Assembly (NCBI GenBank): GCA_024196135.1 | Contig: JAMQCK010000028.1 | Span: 97,404-161,403 of the forward strand | Length of the DNA: 64,000 bases | DNA from: Pleurotus ostreatus/Saccharomyces cerevisiae fusant | Taxonomy: Eukaryota; Opisthokonta | Direction: 5' to 3' | In this document: positions 35,337 to 46,418 of the stretch, piece by piece | Position numbering within the stretch: position 1 is the stretch's first letter | How the letters are laid out: every line of letters starts with the position of its first letter | Program-made: the position numbers and the translations under genes | Notes under the pieces: model-generated | Database searches by the model: none | The model's input: only the letters and a program-made list of their open reading frames with translations | What the model was told of the DNA's origin: nothing

Positions 35337-36637
35337 ATGGACAAGCTAGATAGATACTGCGATGACTCTGTATGCGATATCTCAGGACCTACAGAGGACA
35401 TCTCTTATTGCCCTCTAATTCCCTTGTCTGTTGCCGAGGGGGACGAGCTTGATGTATTCCAACTCCTTGCTGTGGTTCTTCAAAAACTGATAGCCCTCTC
35501 GTCTCAGATCATCCATCAAGAATGGGTCTATGGGCTACCCCGAGGTGGCCTACCGTACTATCTCGGATCGCGCGCGAACTGTGTTGTCTGTGCGTTTTGA
35601 GGCCTGTGTTTTCGCTATGAAATCTCGCTGATGAGAGTGCTCTACCAGTGCGCCAGGACTTGTGCAACATGTTCACCCACGGAGAGTTCATCTTGGCTCC
35701 GACGTACAAGACGTATCTGGATACAATGCGATTCGTTGAACACTCGGGGGTGAAGAATCGTAAGGAGAGGGATCATTCTCTTCGCCGACCGCTGACAGCT
35801 GTAAGTTATCTTATCCAGGTCTTACTTAGCTCAGATTCTCACGCATTGCTGTAGCTGCCTTCTCACAACGGCTTATATCGCTACGTCTTCATCGCCTGCA
35901 CTGATGCTGCGCGCGCTCTTCAGGTAGACTTCGACCTGCAACCGCAAACCACCGAGGACCTGAACGGAGGCCTCAATCCTCTCAGCAACAAGCCCTTTCT
36001 AGAAGGCAGCGACCAGTTCCCCGTGCTAGAATGCCACGCGCACCCGTTCTGCGTCGCCTACTGCGCGGACAAGGTTCTCAGAAAGCGCAGTACCAGACTC
36101 ACAGGGCAATGACACAGCATCGTTCATCGCATGATGTCGACCTGGACGTATAGGGACATCAAGCCGCCTCAGTGGTTCATCGACGCGCCGAAGGTCGAAG
36201 CTGACGACGTCGCACTCACGCCCAGCGTGGCGAGCGGCTACGAGCTTCAGTCGCTCAGTCGCGAGCCGAAGGCCAATCCTTTTGCCGTGCTGGGTAACCC
36301 AGAACTCCTGGAAACCGATTCTAGAAGAGTCGTCGCCGACTGGACGTGCAACAAGGTGGTCTACAAGCACCCTCCGCCCGAAGAGAGGCCCATCCGTACA
36401 GAGTATAAGGTGCGGCGCTCCGCACGCTTGCACAAATGCCCTTACGATCGCGACGGACCACCTCCTTCGCCTACTCGAAATGGCCGACGCGCGCTCCTCA
36501 CCTGCCGACGCAATTTCGAACTCGTTCCACCCTCGTGGGCAGAGCGCAATGGCAGATACCCGACGCGCACCTTCTCGAGCAACGACTGGGCATATTTCCA
36601 GTACGGAGTCCACCTACTGGGCTCGCGGAAACCGTAT
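35337..36637 (+). pseudogene. Degenerate HNH-like family, copy 5 (dHNH-5): nonsense codon and lost stop
   Basis: Exons 35337-35453, 35508-35589, 35649-35800 and 35855 onward follow the family model exactly (117, 82, 152 nt). The start reads CDISGPTEDISYCPLIPL, then LPRGGLPYYLGSRANCVV and LRQDLCNMFTHGEFILAPT. In exon 4 the invariant Trp of LTGQW is TGA at 36110-36112, cutting the protein at about 200 residues. The frame then stays open through PPQWFIDAPK and FSSNDWAYFQY. Where relatives 1 and 6 stop with TAG this copy has TAT (36635-36637), so the frame runs on into dHNH-6. The splice sites look intact, so the gene may still be transcribed. ATG36131 could start a C-terminal fragment. Confidence 0.85.
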
Positions 36638-36820
36638 CTGCGCACATCTCTCATCTCGCTCAACACGTTAACGACGGCTGAGATCGACGCCCCCAGGACT
36701 CGCTTGCCTATTGTACCGAGGCGAGCTCCGGGTGGCCGGCCCGATGCCCTTGTCCTTCTTCTACCGCCGGCAGGTCCACGCACCTACCAGTTCCTTCGAC
36801 CGCCCACCCAGCACCCTCAG

Positions 36821-38165
36821 ATGGCCGTGGAAGACTACTTCGATGCCGACATATGCGACCTATCAGGCGCTACTGAAGATCTCTCTTTCTGCCGTCTCAT
36901 CGACCTTGACGCCGTAAAAGGCGACATGCTCGACGTACGTGCCACAGCTTCGCGCGTCGTTCGACCACTTATTCTGACCAGAGATTGTGACAACCAGGTT
37001 GCTCGCCAAGGATGGGTGTTTGGACTACCGCGCGGTGGGTTGATTCACTATCTGAGGTCGCGCGCTAATACTGTTGTTTGTACGTTGAGTCCATGCTATT
37101 TGTATCTCAAGGCTGACAAAAGCGGCGGTCCAGTCAGACAGGACATAACCAAGATGTTCTGTCGAGGAGAATTCATCCTCGTCCCTACGTTCAGGGCGTA
37201 TCTAGACTGCATGGCGTTCCTAGAGCAAAAGGGCGTAAAGAATCGCTCACCAAGCGACAGGTCCAGACGTCGGCCCTTGACGGCAGTAAGCACATCTCTG
37301 ATTCGAAGCGCAGCATACCTAACTTACACCGCAGCTCAAATCCCACCGCGGCCTTTACCGCTACGTCTTCATCCCCTTCACCGACGCCGCCCGCGCGCTC
37401 CAAGCCGAGCTCAACCTGCAGCCGCAAACCCTGGACGATCTCAACAACGGTGTTTGCCCCCTCAACGACACCCCCATGCGCGAAGGCACCGACAGCTTTC
37501 CCATCCTCGAGTGCGCCGCGCACCCCTTCTCCATCTGCGAGGGCGCGAACAAGATCCTGTGGATGCGCGGGACGGAGCTGACGGGGCAGTGGCATAACCT
37601 GGTCGGACAGCTTATGGAGCACTGGATATATGATGTTTATGACCCTCCGCGGTGGTTTGTCAACGCGCCGGTGTTCGAGAATGTATACGAGAATGTCGAG
37701 CTCACGCCCAGCGTAGCCAGGGGGCATGCGCCGGAGCTTCTTGTTGGGGAACCAAGGCCTGACCCCTCCGCTCTGCTGGTGGATGCGACTGTGGGAAAGA
37801 GCGATCACCGGAAGGTCGTCGCGGATTGGACCTGCAATAAGGTTATCTATGCGCTCCCGCCGCCAGAGGAGGGGCCCATTCGCACTGGGCACAAGTCACG
37901 ACGCAGGCGCAAGTGCCCTTACGACCGCGGCGAGTCGCCTCCATCGCGTCCTCGAGAAAGACGCCTCTCAACGCCTCGAAAAGACCCACCTCCTTCGCCC
38001 GTCCGCAACGTCCCCGACACGCTCATCGCCTGCTGTCGCAACTACGAGGTCGACACACCCTCCTGGGCTGAGCGGAACGGCGAGTACCCTACGCACACCT
38101 TCTCAAGCAACGACTGGGCGTTCTTCCAGTATGGGATCTATCTGCCAGGCGCTGTGAAAACGTAG
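36821..38165 (+). CDS. Degenerate HNH-like family protein, copy 6 (dHNH-6)
   Basis: Exons 36821-36934, 36998-37079, 37134-37285 and 37335-38165 (392 aa). ICDLSGATEDLSFCRLIDLD again lacks His. Exons 2-3 read VARQGWVFGLPRGGLIHYL, RSRANTVV and RQDITKMFCRGEFILVPT. Exon 4 has GLYRYVFIPFTDAARAL, FPILECAAHPFSI, LTGQWHNLVG, PPRWFVNAP, a basic patch (KSRRRRKCPYD) and FSSNDWAFFQY before TAG. The start codon lies only about 180 bp after the former end of dHNH-5, in the same frame. The Pro/Arg-rich insertion near 37925-37990 is longer than in its relatives. Confidence 0.82.
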
Positions 38166-38865
38166 TCACGGAGACCCTTCAACCAACTGTCGAGTCGGCA
38201 ATCTCTTCGATGAGCGCTGACCAAACCGCGCTGTGCCCGCGCCATGCTCCCCGGGCGTGCATAGTGATCGCTCTGGTATGGTCGCTATTCGACGCCGATG
38301 TCAGACTCGGAAAGCAACTCGCGCTGCCTTCAGAGTCAGACGGCGCACGACGTACGACAGCCTCGCATGCGGAGGACAAGAATGCGCGAGGTCAGCTGAA
38401 GATTAGAGTGGAGCCCTTACGGACAGAATGCCATACTCCCATCGACTTGGCTTCGAAGTCGGGTACACTGGAAAACGGCTCACAGATGTTTGAGGTTGCT
38501 GCTCACCACGACCGTCTTGCCTGAGGTAGCACAACGCTGAAGTTGCAGCGCCAACTACCGACTGGCCTCGGCGTGAGAGGGTGAACTCTAGGGGTTAAAG
38601 ATGATCAATCCTTCGCGCGCGCGCGCGCTCGGAAAGCAAGGGATGGTCGTGGAAGACGAGCACGACCAGCGCCTGCTGGTCGGCTTGCAGATGAGCTGGG
38701 ATGAAGTCCTGTCCTTTTTTTTGTCCGGGAAGATCTTGAAGACATTGGCTGATGAACGTGGTCGGACGCGACTGATCGAACCTGGACTAGCCAGAACGCA
38801 TGCGCTCGAATTGACGCTGTTTACACTCTGCGACTCTGCGGACCTGCTCTACAGTCCATCTGCCT
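38166..38865. other. Intergenic dHNH-6/ATP18
   Basis: About 700 bp, convergent; no supported gene. A GC dinucleotide run (CGCGCGCGCGCG) occurs at about 38616-38628. Confidence 0.5.
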
Positions 38866-39168
38866 CTAGTGATGCGCCTCCTTGGCTAGCTGAGCGGCGT
38901 AGGGGTTCCTCGGGTCGTGGATGTACTCCGGGGCTAGGAGGCAGACAAGTCAGCGACATCAGCACGCGTGTTAGGTTTCTACGACGCACAGCGGATGGCC
39001 TTGGCCTGGATGGCAGAGACGCCGTAGGTGACGAGGCCCGCGGCGGCGAGGAAGGGCCACATGGGCTTAAAGAACTGGATAGGGTCGGAGGTGAGCATGG
39101 TGTTCAGACGCGCGCAAAATGCGGGAACGCACGGGCGTGGGCCACTTGCGGAGACCGAGGAAGGACAT
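38866..39168 (-). CDS. ATP18: F1F0-ATP synthase subunit j (62 aa)
   Basis: Three exons, 39168-39133, 39074-38990 and 38933-38866, encode a 62-residue protein. It begins MSFLGLRKWPTPFFKPMWPF, has one membrane helix (WPFLAAAGLVTYGVSAIQAK) and ends SPEYIHDPRNPY...KEAHH. The PTP-x3-P-x-WPF start and the late DPRNP are diagnostic of fungal subunit j (Atp18 / Su i-j), a small inner-membrane subunit of the ATP synthase F0 domain that helps stabilise dimers. Splice phases are 0 and 1 with good GT-AG sites. It lies divergent to PARP. Confidence 0.92.
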
Positions 39169-39893
39169 GATTTCTTCAAGAGGATAAGTTAGGTTATGTC
39201 GCGGGAGCAAGACGCGCAGGACGACGGACTCTGAGGATCTGGGTCGACGAGCAGCCGGAGAGATGAGTGCAAGGAAAGTCCGTCACCGCGTCGGGCAGGA
39301 CCGCCGACAGCGTGGGAAGACTTGCCTTGATCGGGCCCGCGCCCACAACAGTCCACTTCTCACAACTTCAACTTGGACGTTCACATTGTGTTACGCCCAT
39401 GTTCATCAACTCAACCTTTCTGCGCCTTGCTCAATAATACTCTCAGTGGTATATGCTCCTGACAATATCTGAAGTTCATCTACGCGTTGAGTCAACCGGT
39501 CTGTTTGACGCCGAGCCTCTAGGTGACTACAAGCTGCTAGGTCTTCAGACGTATATTTAGGCCCTTGCGACGGGTCACCCTATGCTGCTTGACTCTTTGT
39601 GAAGCTCACGCGGATGACTCTCCTGGTTATCCCATTCAACGGCGGCAGGGCGCCCAGGGCGCATCAGGCGCATCACCGCCCTCTGACTCACGCCGGTCCC
39701 GCCGCCCCGCCCTCCCCGCCCTGGCCCCGCCGTCGACGCCCTGATTGTTATCGGCAGGCGCGGTGGTATATATGTCGGACGGAAAGGGTATGTTGAGTCG
39801 TCCCGAAGCCCATTGCAGCTTTACCACAAACATCTCGCTCATCGCCATCCTCCTCAACGAGATCTCCTTGCCCACCAACATCTCCCTCCCACG
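39169..39893. other. Divergent intergenic ATP18/PARP
   Basis: About 725 bp holding both promoters; no coding sequence supported. Confidence 0.5.
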
Positions 39894-42613
39894 ATGTCTA
39901 CAGGCCCACGTCGCTCAAGTCGCGTGAAGGCAGCCCCTGCTGTCGCCGAGCCACCCAGCCCGCCCAAGCCGAAGTCGACGAAGGGCAAGAAGCGTGCGCT
40001 TTCTGACGACGAGGGTGAGACGAAGCCTGCTCCTGCTTCGGTCAAGAGGAAGACCGCTCCCAAGTCAGATGGGACGCCTCGCCGTGCTGACGGGCGTGCC
40101 ATCGTCGTACCGCCGGACAGGTTTGTACCTGGGATAGGTAAGCAGCTATACTGTTCGACAAGGTCGTGGTAAGCTGACCTCGCTCGCAGGTCCCCATCAG
40201 GTCTACGTCGATCCGAAGGGGACGGTGTACGATGGTCTGTCCCGCGGTTTCTCTGAAGAATATATATTTACGCCTCCGTAGCCATGCTCAACCAGACCAA
40301 TGTCGACGGCAATAATAACAAGTACGTGCACTTCCTCTTTGCCCTTGCCTTTCCCTCTTCCCGATTCTAAGAAGCAACTGAGAGGACTCATCCCTCTCCC
40401 TCAGATTCTACATCCTCCAACTCATCCTCGATCCCTCCTCTTCCTCTTCTCCCTCCTCTCCCTCCTCTCCCGTCGCCGCACCCCAAGCCTCCCTCTTCAC
40501 CCGCTGGGGCCGCGTCGGCGAGACCGGCGCCTCGCAGATGAAGGGCCCGTGGCCCGTCGCGGACGCCGTGGTCCAGTTCGTCCGGCAGTTCAAGGCGAAG
40601 ACGGGGGTTGAGTTTGCGAGGAGGAAGAGTGCGGGGGCGAAGAAGGGTGAGTGGGCGATTTTTTTTGCACCAGAGTGACCGGGCGGGTGCGGCGTGGACA
40701 AGTTGCTAACTCAGACTTGGAATCTTAGGGAAATACACTTGGCTCGAGAAAGAGTACGAGGATGCAGAACTCAACGACAATCAAGTCGCAGGTGTCTCAA
40801 ACCCCAAGAAGCGCAAGCCAAATTCAGAGGCCCCGGCGCCTCCGCCGGAGAGCAAGCTGCCACCTGAGATTCAAGCCCTCGTGCGGTTCTTGTTCAACAA
40901 GGAGTACGTCCACCCGATTGTCCTTCTCTCCTTCCCTTGCCTCTTGCTGTCGTCGTTTTCTGTTACGCCCGAACTGACCACCTCTCCAGCTACATGCACG
41001 CCCACCTCGCCGCGCTCAACTACGACGTCAACAAGCAGCCGCTCGGCAAGCTCGCGCAGTCGACGATTTTGCAGGGATTCCAGGCGTTGAAGGATCTCGC
41101 CGAAATTATTGCAGATCCGGATGGGGATGAATGCCAGGCGCTAGGTGGGCTGAGGGCGGCGTGTGCGGCGCTGACGAGTCGCTACTATACGTGAGTGTTA
41201 ACGAAAAACGGACAACCATGTTCACTGTCGACGGCTTGCTGACTGGGAACACTTGCAGTGTCATCCCGCACGTCTTCGGCCGGCGCATACCCACCGTCAT
41301 CGACAACGACACCCTCCTCAAAGCCGAGCTCGACCTGGTCAGCTCGTTGAGCGACATGGCGCTCGCGACGCAGCTGGACTCCGCTACTCGGTCACGATTG
41401 TCCATCACGTCTACCTCCGCTGCGCCAGTTTCGACGTCGTCCTCTTCAGCACCGAATGGTGATCGCGCGCCGACGAGCACAGGCAACGCCCCCATTCCAA
41501 CCACCACCCTCACCCCCACCCACCCCCTCGACGCCAACCTCGCCTCCCTCGACCTCAAGTCCATCGCCGTCGTTGAGCACAAGTCGGTCGAGTTCGCCGC
41601 CATCGCGGCCTACGCGCGCGACACGAACGAGGGGGTTGACGGGTGGAATGTGTCAAGGAATATGCAGGTGCTGGAGGTGTTTCGGATTGAGAGGTGAGCG
41701 GATAAGTTTTCGCCATTTGCCATACCCCATGTCCGAGGCGATGTGGCGGGTCTGAGAGCGCGAACGGAGGCTGACCTACCTACCAGACAAGGCGAAGAAC
41801 AGCGCTGGATCAACGGCGGCTGGGCGAGCGCGGGCGAGAAGCAGCGCTTGCTCCTTTGGCACGGCAGTCGTGCGAGCAACTTCGTCGGGATTTTAAAGCA
41901 GGGGCTGCGCATTGCGCCGCCGGAGGCGCCGGCGACGGGGTATGAGTTTGGGAAGGTGAGTAACGTATCTTGGTGTTATTTGAGACACTGCTTACCGACC
42001 CTTTCAGGGTGTCTATTTCGGCGACATGCTCGGGATCAGCGCGAACTACACGCACGCTAGGTGAGTGCATATCCCATAGTACTCTAGTGGACTACCGCCG
42101 TCTCACATCTGGTCTACAGCCTGAGCGGCAACACCGGCCTGCTCCTCCTCTGCGAGGTCGTCGCGCAACCGTACCACGAAGCATACAAGTTCGACTTCCA
42201 GGCGGACCAGACGTGCAAGAAGAATGGAAAAGTGTACGTCCTCGGTTTTGTGCCGCGCCGCTGCCTTCGTCTCCGCACCACAATGAATGCTGACTTCCTT
42301 CACAGCGCCACCAAAGCCCTCGGCAAAATGCAGCACGATGACTGGAGCGACGCGGGCGAGAAGCTCGCGCGCGACGACCTTCGGGGCGTGCTTGTGCCTG
42401 GTGGTCACGCGAAGGACTTGTCGAGCACGTTCCCGCGGCCGAGCGTGAAATGCGAGGATAATTGGAACGAGGTGGGTGTCTTGTCTATCGCGCACTCGCG
42501 GTCGCGAGACGTTGCAGTCCCGAGTAACACCGATATACTGACGGATTTCGCAGTATATTGCGTACGACGTCTCGCAGATTCGGATGCGCTACTTGTTGCA
42601 AGTCAGGTTATGA
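39894..42613 (+). CDS. Poly(ADP-ribose) polymerase (WGR + regulatory + catalytic domains)
   Basis: Multi-exon, ATG39894 to TGA42611-42613, roughly 660 aa. The Lys/Pro/Ser-rich N-terminus ([16 protein letters not shown]) is followed by a WGR domain: [14 protein letters not shown], then [20 protein letters not shown], then [11 protein letters not shown]. The helical regulatory domain includes [17 protein letters not shown] and [19 protein letters not shown]. The catalytic domain has [20 protein letters not shown] (His), [18 protein letters not shown] (Tyr) and [20 protein letters not shown] (Glu). The full H-Y-E triad argues for true poly-ADP-ribosylation. A Ser/Pro run ([12 protein letters not shown]) is inserted inside the WGR domain just before RWGRVG. 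No zinc fingers or BRCT domain are seen, which resembles PARP2/3 layouts. Expected role: DNA-break signalling in the nucleus. Confidence 0.94.
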
Positions 42614-44284
42614 AGTGGGCGAATGTCAACGGGCTCATGGAAGCATGGTATGGGGTAATGGACTGCCTTGGTCTATACTGGATGCGATATAAGCTGAATT
42701 GAATCTCTTTTGCCCTCCACGGTCTTGTTTATGGCCTCCACCAAGAGCGTTGGCAGGGCTAGCCTGTCTAGTCCTCTCACAGTCATCTTTCTCTCAGCGC
42801 GCTCGTTGGATTTCTCGTTTCCTGTCGCCGAATCTCGGAACCGTCGTCCATCACGGCCACGGCGTTAGCGGCGCCGTCTGTCTCCTGTCCCGCCACACTG
42901 ATGCCGCGCCTCTGAGACCACCGTCGTTATCACCGTCGACAGTCGTCGGCTGTCATTCACTGCCCGCCATCGTGACGGCGGCATCTCTGGATCGCCTTGG
43001 CCATCGAATATATTCCTGCGATGCATCTCGGATTTACCGACCGTCGGCAGGCATTCAAGCGGAATTTTCTGCCGCCCTATTCAACGGGATGGGTCGGCAA
43101 ACAACCCATCGAGGATCGGGAAGCTCGGCAAGTAGAAAAAGGGCTTGGTAACGGAGACGGACATCAGGTCAGGTGGACGGTTGGACTGCCGGAGCGGACG
43201 CGGAAGCGGAGAGTGGGGGAAACATATCCCCGCTTGCCTCCCTCCGGGCGTATGCCGTCGCGGTAGGCGCCCGACGCTGAAACCTCCCCAGAAATTTTCT
43301 GTTGCTCACGAGGAGGACGGAGAGGCGGACAAGCACACGGTTTGCCTCCACTCGTCCAACCGCTGACCGGCGCTAGCGCGCAGAACCTTGAGAACCACAC
43401 ACGGCGAGCCCATAAGCACGCGTGGCGCTCCTGCTCGCCGTCCAATAAAATCAACCCAGCAGCTTCGTGTTGTCCTCGACCCAACATATTGACAGCGAAG
43501 AAGAGTTCGCGCGTACGCGGTTCCAGCCCATACCATACATATATCGCGCGCTGGCTAGCCGCTGACGCCGCTTCCCACCCCGCCTTCCCCCGTATCTCCC
43601 CCGCGCCCTGCCCCGTCTCGTACTCACGTCCTCCCCGTATCTCTCCCAGGCCCTCCCCGCGCATCCCACCCTAAGCTATCTCCCACCCCGCCATCCCCCA
43701 CAGTCCGCGTCGTATCTCACCCTAACCCACCCCCGCGATATCCCCTCACCCCACGCTGATCCTCCGCTCCCCTCCGCAGCCCTCCGCACTTCGCGGGGGC
43801 GGCGTACACGCCCAAGACCCTTGATGGGGGTGGAGAATGTCCGCGCGCGCAGAAGGGATGTCGTACGAGTTGCACACGACCTCCCTGACACGAGCAGGCG
43901 ACTCGCTGATGAGAGGCGTCCGTTGCCCGAGGCGAAGCTGGAGCCCGGTAGATGTTGATCACACTCGCGCAGTTGTTCGTATAGTCATGTCATGAATGCA
44001 TTCATTGCGAGACTATGTATGTAGCTAGTAGGAAAAAATGCAGCGCTGCTAAATGCATACAGAGACAGAGCGATGATGAGGTTAGTAATAATACAATGGT
44101 GAAGAAGATGCAATCATCTACTTGTCATTCATCTAGATATATCATCTAGGATGGTCGTCGTGCCTCGGGATATAGGTGCTAGTAATACACATTAACGCGG
44201 CAGGAGTGCACGAGCGTCAAGCAAAGCGATGTCGCAGCTAGAAAGTGTTTTCCGAAAGATACGAAGCGTGCGTACGACATCCGA
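42614..44284. other. Convergent intergenic PARP/sugar transporter, 1.67 kb
   Basis: No gene supported. It includes the pyrimidine-rich tract listed separately and an AT-richer stretch near 43980-44200 that is probably the transporter's 3' flank. Confidence 0.5.
43565..43790 (+). repeat. C-rich, strand-asymmetric low-complexity tract
   Basis: About 225 nt very rich in C and T on the plus strand, built of imperfect repeats of CCCCGTATCTCCC-like units (for example around 43590, 43635 and 43678) with CCACCCC and CCCTAACCC blocks. Confidence 0.6.
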
Positions 44285-46285
44285 TCACTGGCTCTGCACC
44301 GAGCCGACGTGCTTCTCCTCGTCGAGGGCAAGACCGTACTGCGCCGCCTCGCGCTCGACCTCGGCGTGCGAGAGCTTGGGCATCGTGTTGGCGACGTGCA
44401 CGTACCACTCGCTGTTGGTGAAGCCGCGCGCGAAGATGACGTCGATCTCCTCGAGCGAGCGGCCCTTCGTCTCGACGTAGAAGAGGGTGATGAAGGGGAA
44501 GAAGCAGAGGTTGACGATGCCGAAGAAGAGGAAGGTGCCGAAGCCACCCCAAGCGGCGAGCATGGGAGGCGTCCACATCACGACGGCGAAGTTCCAGGAC
44601 CAGTTGGTCATCGTGGAGATGGCGTTGGCGTTGGTACGGATGGCGTTGGGCGAGATCTCGGCGGGGTAGAGCCAGGGGAGCTCGAGCCAAGTGCTGAAGA
44701 CGAAGTCAGTGCTGAATAGGTTGGAAGGAAGGTCTCAACATACCAGCCGAACGCGATCAGGAACAGGAAGAGACCAACGACAGCGCCGTACGTCGCGCTG
44801 CTGTCCTTGTCGTCCAAGACATCATACGGGATGAGGCAGGCCATGGAAAGGATCTGCACAAGACGTTAGCCGATGATCGAGAGTAAAGTGCATGCGCAAA
44901 CTCACCATAGCACCAGCCTGTCCAGCGGTACCGAACAAGAACATCTTGCGACGACCGAGGCGCTCAATCATCGGGTACGAGAAGAAGGCAGACAAGGCGT
45001 AGACGGTCGCGTTGACACCACCGAGGATGAGCGCAAGACGACGCTCCAAACCGATGTAGTCCTCGAAGATGACGGGGCTGCAGACATGTTAGACGATGAA
45101 GGACGAACGGAACGGATATACACATACGCGAAGTAGATGACGGCATTGCAACCACCGATCTGCTGGAAGAGCTGGCTGGACGCGCCGACGAGCGTGCGGC
45201 GGAGATGCTGCGACGGGCCGCCAGTCAAGACGTGCTTGATCTCGAGCTGCCCGATGGACTCAAGAGCCTCGACGATGACGCGCTTCTGGAGCTGAGTATC
45301 CTCGTGGTCGGTCGGCAGAGCAGAGAGCGCTGCGACGACGTTCTCACCCTCGACGTACTGGCGCGTCGAGAGGAGGTAGCGCGGGGACTCGGGGAGGTAG
45401 AGAGTGCCGAAGATGAGGATGACGGCGAAGATGATCTGAAGGCCAATGGGGAGGCGCCAAGACAGAGACGTGTCGATGTACGACAGACCGAAGTCGACCC
45501 AGTAGGCGATGACGGTGCCGGTGGCGATCATGGAGGCCTCGATACAGATGTGCAAGCCACGGTTGTGCGACTTGGAGCACTCTGCCTGCCATGACGGGAT
45601 CGTCGCGGTGTTAAGACCGTTGCCGAAGCCAGTGACGATACGACCGATGACGAACTGGTGGCCAGCGAGGTGGCTAAAGGCGAAGTCAGCGACGGCTCGA
45701 CCGCGAAGATGAGGGAGGGGACGTACCCAGGTATACAGGTGATCTGGATAATGGTGCCGATGATCACCCAGAAGCCACCAGCCATGATGTTCTTCCGACG
45801 ACCGAGCTTGTTACCGAAAAGGAGAGCGAAGATGGCGCCTGCGAGGCAGCCGACTTCGTAGATCGCCGTGTAGAATGCTTGCATGACCGAAGCCTGGTTC
45901 TTCCCCACGTTCGCGGGGTTGAGATCAGGGAAGATGCGGAAGAACTGTGGGGCAGAGACAATGCCCGACATGACTCCCTGGTCGTAGCCGAAGAGCAAGA
46001 AACCTGAAGACGCGTGAGGGGGAGGAGGGAAGGAAGACGCGCGGGGGACGTACCACAGGTGGCGATCCCGGTGATCATCAAAAGGAGGGGGTCACCGGCG
46101 AGCCCCATGTAATGGGGGACTCCATTCTGGAAGACGAGTTAGAGAACGTTGAAAGTTCGACGAGGAAGAGAACGCACCTTGATATGGGCCCGTGTTTGGG
46201 CCTGGCCTTCGTTTATGGACTCGGAGATGGTCCTCGTCTCCTCCTTCTCTTGCACCTTGTCTGCGCCGTTTCGTAGGCCGCTCAT
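44285..46285 (-). CDS. MFS sugar (hexose-type) transporter
   Basis: Minus-strand, multi-exon, ATG46285 to TGA44285, about 530 aa with 12 predicted TM helices. Sugar-porter landmarks are GFLLFGYDQGVMSGIVSAPQ, GNKLGRRKNIMAGG, GRIVTGFGNGLNTATIPSWQ, LPESPRYLLSTRQ, SSQLFQQIGGCNAVIYFAPV, MIERLGRRKMFLFG, LPWLYPAEISPNAIRT and FYVETKGRSLEEIDVIF. The PESPR and PETKG-like (VETKG) motifs and paired GRR loops place it in the sugar porter family. The substrate is not determinable; the QQIGGCNAVIYF loop is typical of fungal hexose or disaccharide/proton symporters. A TATATA box lies about 126 bp upstream of the ATG. Confidence 0.94.
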
Positions 46286-46410
46286 GATGTCGCGGGGTTC
46301 GAGTGTGGGTGTAGAACAGATGTGCAGGTTATCACAGGTGTCGTTGTCGATTGAAAACCTGGAGAGAAGGACGGGGGAGGGCGTGAAGAAGGACGGTGAC
46401 CGGGACCCAC

Positions 46411-46418
46411 TTATATAT
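46411..46418 (-). promoter_or_regulatory. TATA box of the sugar transporter
   Basis: GATATATAAG read on the minus strand, about 126-133 bp upstream of ATG46285. Confidence 0.6.

Noticed and set aside
36131..37597. A single 488-residue gene
   Set aside because: It is the 3' half of dHNH-5 after the nonsense codon plus exons and introns of dHNH-6 read through; family comparison gives the correct split.
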